Shown piece after piece: positions 9,501 through 15,500 of a stretch of 17,500 nt of DNA. Numbering within the stretch: position 1 is the stretch's first letter; the number at the start of each line of letters is the position of its first letter. Source of the DNA: Acropora yongei (Eukaryota; Cnidaria; Anthozoa; Scleractinia; Acroporidae); NCBI GenBank assembly GCA_014634225.1, contig BLFN01000089.1, positions 42,976 through 60,475 on the forward strand, written 5' to 3'. The notes under the pieces are model-generated. The model did not search any database. It had not been told where the DNA came from and was given only the letters and a program-made list of their open reading frames with translations. The position numbers and the translations under genes are program-made.

Positions 9501-12500
9501 GTTCACGACGAATTAAATACTTCTTTCTCATTTCACGGAGAATTATTATGGAAAATCACGGTTCAAGGCCTCTAATGAAATCACGATGCACGAGAAAAAA
9601 ACAAGACATTTCACTTTTCAAGGGAAAAAAATTACGCCATTCATGAATAACGACAATACTCTTTACCACCCTCTGTTAAATGAACACCAGCTTGAGTCCC
9701 AAAATTTTGTTCCTGCTTTTACTGTAAAATAAACATCGGACACCTCTGTTAAACGGGCGCGGAGACTAATATTGAGCAGACAACTCAAAGACTCATTTTC
9801 TTTCTAAAGGTTTAGCTGAGACTCTTTTGTCCAGCGATATTGTTTTAAAGCTAAGTGATTATTTCAGATTGATGCAGTGATCGACTGGACATGGTACTGA
9901 TGAGCAGTCTTTAGCTAGTCTTTGATCTTACACCTGTTACACCGTGTTGCAAAAGGTTAAACAGTTAGTTGCATTTTGTAAAGTGAAAGTTAGCTCGGCA
10001 GGGGTTACTCGGGGGAGGGCTGTCTGGGGTACCCGAGACCATATAAACGGGCCCTAGCTTGCACCAAGTCGGCTGCAACTATAACTGTGTCAACTTCTAA
10101 TTTGTTTAATGTGTCCAGAGGAAGCAGTCAAACAGTATTACAATACCCGGCAGAACTGAGAAATCGTCTGCAAAGCAAAGTTCCCTGTACATTGCATAGC
10201 CCTATTTTGTTCTGTTGTTTGTTTTCAGAAAAGAACAAAGCACACCCGTAGATGCAAGCAAGATATAGAATATTGCCTCATTGATGAGGATGATCGACCC
10301 GTTGACACTGATGACGAGTCAATGTCATCATATGAACCGGATGACGATGATGAAGATGAAGATGAAGATGAAGATGAAGATGAAGATGAGGATGAAGATG
10401 AGGATGAAGATGTAAGTTTTGCAATTTATCCATTTATAAATGTTAACTTTTACAGCTGATTAAACAATATACTCGAACCCCCAAGCCCCAGGGAGTTAGC
10501 GGGATTGGTGTTTGTTAGGCCCAGTTCAGACGTCGTACTTCTGCTGTGCCGAACTAAATTGCAATTTGGTTCGACTGTAGGACGGCAGGAAATCAATTCT
10601 GACTCAGACGTCGGGCCAGAGTCGAATCAAATTCAGGCTTAACTGAAGCCTCGTAAAAATTCTCCTCGTAGGAACGCAATCTCCCCAAAACACATTAACA
10701 TAATCTATGAATTCAGTTTGGCGTGACAGAAGCACGACGTTTGAATCGCAGTCGTGCCGGAGTGTTGTAGCACGGCAGAGCTTGTCGAACTTAATTGCTT
10801 ACCGAACTTAATTCAAAGGTTTGATTCAGAAGCCGTGCAGAAGCCATGCAGAAGCATGACGTCTAAACTGGGCCTTAATCACGATTCAAGGTTCTGAAAA
10901 GTCAATCAGGAACGTAAAAACAGAGTTCGAATGGAGCGAAAGGAAAATAAGATTAGTTTGAGTTAGCGGACAGAAATTTCGAGTCAACCGAGTTCGAGTC
11001 AGCCGATAGTAAATGATTGTAAAAAATGGGGTTAAAACGATTATTCGAGTCGAGTTGTAAAATCACAACCGTGGTCATTTTCGTGGTTGAATTCTACTAT
11101 GCAATTAAAGAACCCTGAATGATAAAAGCTTGCATGGGGCAAACAACTGAGCAATGAAACAATAGATTTGTTTCTTATTATTATTAATATGAGCCAAGAG
11201 ACCTCATCCGCTTGTATGAGTTTAAGAGCCCTTCGTTTTACGAACTAATGTCCCTTCATCCACGATGGAATTTTCTGAAACTTTTTTCAGATTTAATTAG
11301 ATTCTGTGCCACCTTCTTTAATAGCGAACCTCAAGCAGCCATCAAAGATTTTAAAACAGATGTGCTTTTGTCTTATATACAGCAGGGAAAAAAGAATCAC
11401 TCCAGTCAACTAGCCCTGAGACAAGCAGTGACTAAAGGTTCGTTTTGACCTCTCTCTGCATTGATTGTCGTAAATATAAACTCCCATTTGCCTTTCTCTC
11501 TTTCTACTCAAGCATGTTAAGGCATGGCTCACAGCCCAACAGATTGCATAACCTCTCGGTGATCTTAATACCGAAACACTTTCAACTCCTGGGCAACAAT
11601 ATAAAGCATAAAATCATAAATTATTTTTGGTTTTCATTGTTAATTAGTTGGGTCATGCGACCTGTTATCAACTTTTTTTAATTGAAACTTGGGTGTGTAC
11701 ACTTCGGCGACGGCATATCGGGCCCGTTTGGTCTCGTTAAGGCACAATGAATGACGTTTCTATCCTTTCATTGTTTCACAGGCCACTCCCAAACGGAGAA
11801 TGATTTTGACGTCGATGGAAGTGTAAGTTGAAAAAATACCGGGGAAGAACTCATCCTAGTTCGTGCTTTTTGCAACCCTTAAGAAGTTCTCTATTTGTAC
11901 TCTCGTTTCGATGTATATTCTTGCGTATCCTTATTTCATTTTAGAAGCAAAAAAAATGTCCTCGTAGCACTGCTGACGACTGCCTTTCGTCAGTGTATGC
12001 TGGTGGCGATGAAGTTCATTCCGCTGAAACTAAGTCTTGTTTCCTCAGTTCTAATCGAAAAACGTACAAGGACGTAAGCGGTCTTTAGAGTGTTGCCGAG
12101 TCCAACTTCAACTTCAACTTTACTTTATTTAGCACGCGAGTTTTTTAGTTACAATATTAACATTAAAAAACAGGAAAGGATACATTCGTCGTGGCAACTG
12201 GCAGGAGGAAGGACAATACCTTATGTCCATCTCCAGATCTCTTTTCCTCTCAATAGGATAGTGCATTTCAAATAGGCCATTTCCGAGTTCACCTCTGCCT
12301 CCATTTCAAGGCGAGGCTAAGTGCGAAGTCTTTGTTTCATTCATATTGAAATTGCATCTAATTACCATAACAAAAATTTCGCACTTAGACTCGCTTTCAA
12401 GGAGAGATTTAGGCGAACTCGGAAATGGCCTATTAAAGTCGAATACGATAAATCAAAGTAACTCAAAATAGTTTTGTTTTACATGGTTACACCTTACGCT

Positions 12501-15500
12501 GACAATTTAGCATCGCATCGTAGCGCAAATTTTACATCTGTAACAGCTGACAACTACGAATAGTGTTGCCTAACCTTGACGTGGTTGTTCCTCGTATATC
12601 TTTTAGGAATGGTTTTGAGCCGAAAAGAAATGTGATACATGTAGGAGATTATGTTTTGGCTTAGAATTATTACCTTTTGAAGGGTTAAAAAAAAACCTTT
12701 CAAGCCACGCCAGCCACAAGTCAGCATCTTAGTTCCTCTTAGGGTTCTTCTCAAAATTTCCGATGAGCACCCCTGTGCTTTTTCAAATGGGAGTTCTCCG
12801 GGGGCTCAAATATCCCTGATCTCAGAACAAAGAAGCGAAATCAAATCCAAATAAGCCAGTAGGTGGAGTATGGTCCACCGACTGCACGTGTTCAAGTGTT
12901 TCTTGTAGACTAATCAGTCAAGTGACGACCGAAATTCCGGAAACAAGCTCGAGATGCGAGTTATCGGGTGCGAGGATCGAGACGGGAGGAACTGTTAGCT
13001 CAACTTTCAGCCGGCGTTGCTGCATTTTTTGCTTAAAGTGTATATGACACAAAAAATATTTTCTGCTTATTTGAAAGGCCTTTCAAAACATAGAAGAATG
13101 GCGTTTTTCGTTTTGAAATATCTTTTTTTTTATTTTAGAGATATGAACGTTTTTCTATTATGCAAATTAGAAGTTGTAAAAGTTGTAAAAACTGAATAAA
13201 CGACATCTCTGGAAATATTTTCAACTTGGCACCATAAATGTTCATCGCCACAGAAACAAATTACACCCTTAGTGTTGTTGCCATAGGAACTCTTTTGGCT
13301 CCAGTCTCTATCTGTCCAAAAACCAAATATCTTCATTTTCAACCTCCAAGGTGAGACAAAGGGTTCTTCTTGGAGCAGAAATAGTTCCCCTGTTGTCATA
13401 ACCCCCATCAATAGAATGTGTAGGGTAGATGGTTCTTGGTTGAGACAAAAACTGGGAATTTCACTTTAAGACAGCACCAGTGGCAAACCTGTTGTCATGG
13501 CAACACCATTAAGGGATTCGTTTTGTTCCTTTTGTGATGGACATTTATGGTGCCAAGTTTGAAGAACACTGCTTTAATATTTCTAGAGATATCGTTTATT
13601 CAGTTTTTACAAAATTTTCAGTTGCAGTATTATGAAATCATCCCTGATCTAATTTGCATAATAGAAAAACTTCAATATCTCTAAAACGAAAAAAGATATT
13701 TCAAAAATAAAAACGCCATTCTTCTGTATTTTGAAAGGCCTTTCAAATAAACAGAAAATAAGTTTTTGTGTCTTGTACACTTAAATTAGTAACAAGTAAC
13801 AATAATCCGGGGATTTTTAAAGCTAGTTTCCAGTTCCTCTATAATTGATATTTTTCAGTGACTTGTAAGCGACCACCTTCGCATTAAAAATAGGTCATTT
13901 CTGTGGATTCGCACAAAACTCGTTTTGACCTAGAGGGAAAATGCATCTCGGAAATGTATTCATGTCTACGAGGTTTTCCCGTGAAACGAGGACTGAAAGC
14001 ATCCTCTACTCGGGATTACACCCTTGTTCAACGCGGTTCCTCCCGAACGCGACTGCTAATCATTGGCCTGTTCTTTAAAGGTTGATCATGAAGAGCAAGC
14101 GGTACAGGCTGGGAGCTGGAGAGTATCAAACACGTTAGAAAAACCTGCTCCTGTCACTGTGACTAAAAAAGGTACGTTTGTATATAGACAGCAATTTATA
14201 TATCAGAAAATCTGGTTATCGTTTCTACGAGTTGTTTTGGGGACGAGGGTTAATAGAGGATTAACAGTAATTTTTGGCTCTTTCTTGTGATAGGCCCCAA
14301 TTTGTAATTAACCTAACTGATTTTAAAACTCGACTCCAGTCTCCATTTGAATTTTGGAACGGGCAGTAGAACCCACTAACTTGAACTGAGTTAACTTGAA
14401 CACACCGTTAAATCCAGTTTCATTTGGATTTAACACTGCAGCTCTAATTTTTATTTCATTTATTATTGGCAAACTCTTATTCGGTTAACTAGATCTAAGT
14501 CTTGTAGTATAATATAATTCAGAACAAGTCATATCAGGAGTTCATCACTCGGAACGTGCCCTTGTTTCTTTCACGACGTTTTCTCAGACCGACCGTCATA
14601 TAGAATGCTGTTGGTTCATAATTCATATAAATTTTTTGTTTGTAGTGATGTCATCCAAGATCATAATTAAAGACTCCGCCTCCAAAACCCACGTATGTAT
14701 GTTTTGCGGAGAACAACATCTGAAGCTATCCAGACACTTGAAGAGAAAGCACAAAGACGAGGCGATTGTGGCAGAAGCGATGGCCCTCAAGGACGGATCT
14801 AAGGCGTTTGAAAGGATACGTCTCAGGGGAGATTATCACCACAACTGCAATGTTTTGGCCCTCGGCGAGGGAGAGTTGATCGTGGTGCGGAACCCTGGCA
14901 GTAAACAGCCGTTTGGTGATGCCTCGTCGTTTTTACCGTGTCCAGATTGCCTGGGGTTTTTTAAGGGGGACGAGCTTTGGCGTCACAACAAGCGCTGTCA
15001 GCACAAAACAACTGAGCCCAAGAAATGGAAGAAACTGCAGCTTGAGGCCAGGCTTCTGCTGCCCACTGCCTCAACTTCGACGGCAGAAGTGGATAAGGAA
15101 CTATTTTCAAATGTGCTTGCTGTCATGAAAAACGACAGTATCTCCTCCCTGGCCAGACACGATCAAATTATTTTGAAATTTGGAGCTGCAATCTTGGAGA
15201 AGGTCGGAAAGAAGAACTCCAACTATGTCTCGCAAAGGATGCGCCAGCTAGCTAGGCTGCTCACAGTACTGCGAGCGAGAAGCCAGGAGAAGGATGCGGG
15301 GTTAGACAGTTTCATAGACACCTCAAAGTTTGATGATTTGGTTGAGGCGGTCAAGGAGCTATGTAGGTTTAATGAGGAATCCCGATTGGATATCGGGATT
15401 CCATCTCTAGCCCTTAAGCTTGGGCACAGCATCAAGCGCTGTGCTCAAGTCGTCAAGTGTTCTGCACTGCGAAGCAAGAACGAAAATGGGTTCAAGAGAG

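Larger units (their letters stand above)
5587..10228 (+). other. Intron 4 (long, with several MITEs)
   Basis: About 4.64 kb. It contains a (TCA)n run (5932-5951), a 16-bp tandem duplication (6084-6115), MITEs at 6699-6894, 7524-7748 and 8942-9172, small hairpins at 7861-7894 and 8104-8149, tandem duplications at 8317-8352 and 8675-8710, and repeat-like stretches at 9190-9650 (recurrent tttcacgg/ttacgcc motifs) and 9660-9765 (two copies of a ctctgttaaa motif). No exon is needed: phase 0 to phase 0 joins exons 4 and 5 directly. A minus-strand frame at 8457-8798 is open but not supported as a gene. Confidence 0.5.
12074..14080 (+). other. Intron 8 with two inverted-repeat elements
   Basis: 2,007 bases. 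It contains the MITE at 12271-12434 and the fold-back at 13033-13784. The rest (12440-13030 and 13790-14080) has no recognised gene. A cttcaacttcaactttactt motif near 12103-12130 looks repeat-derived. Confidence 0.5.

Noticed and set aside
10480..11060. tRNA-like gttcgaa/gttcgag boxes
   Set aside because: No matching acceptor stem or A box at the right distance; the motif recurs as a dispersed repeat.
13130..13411. 93-codon minus-strand frame
   Set aside because: It lies within one arm and the middle of the fold-back element and has no recognisable protein features.
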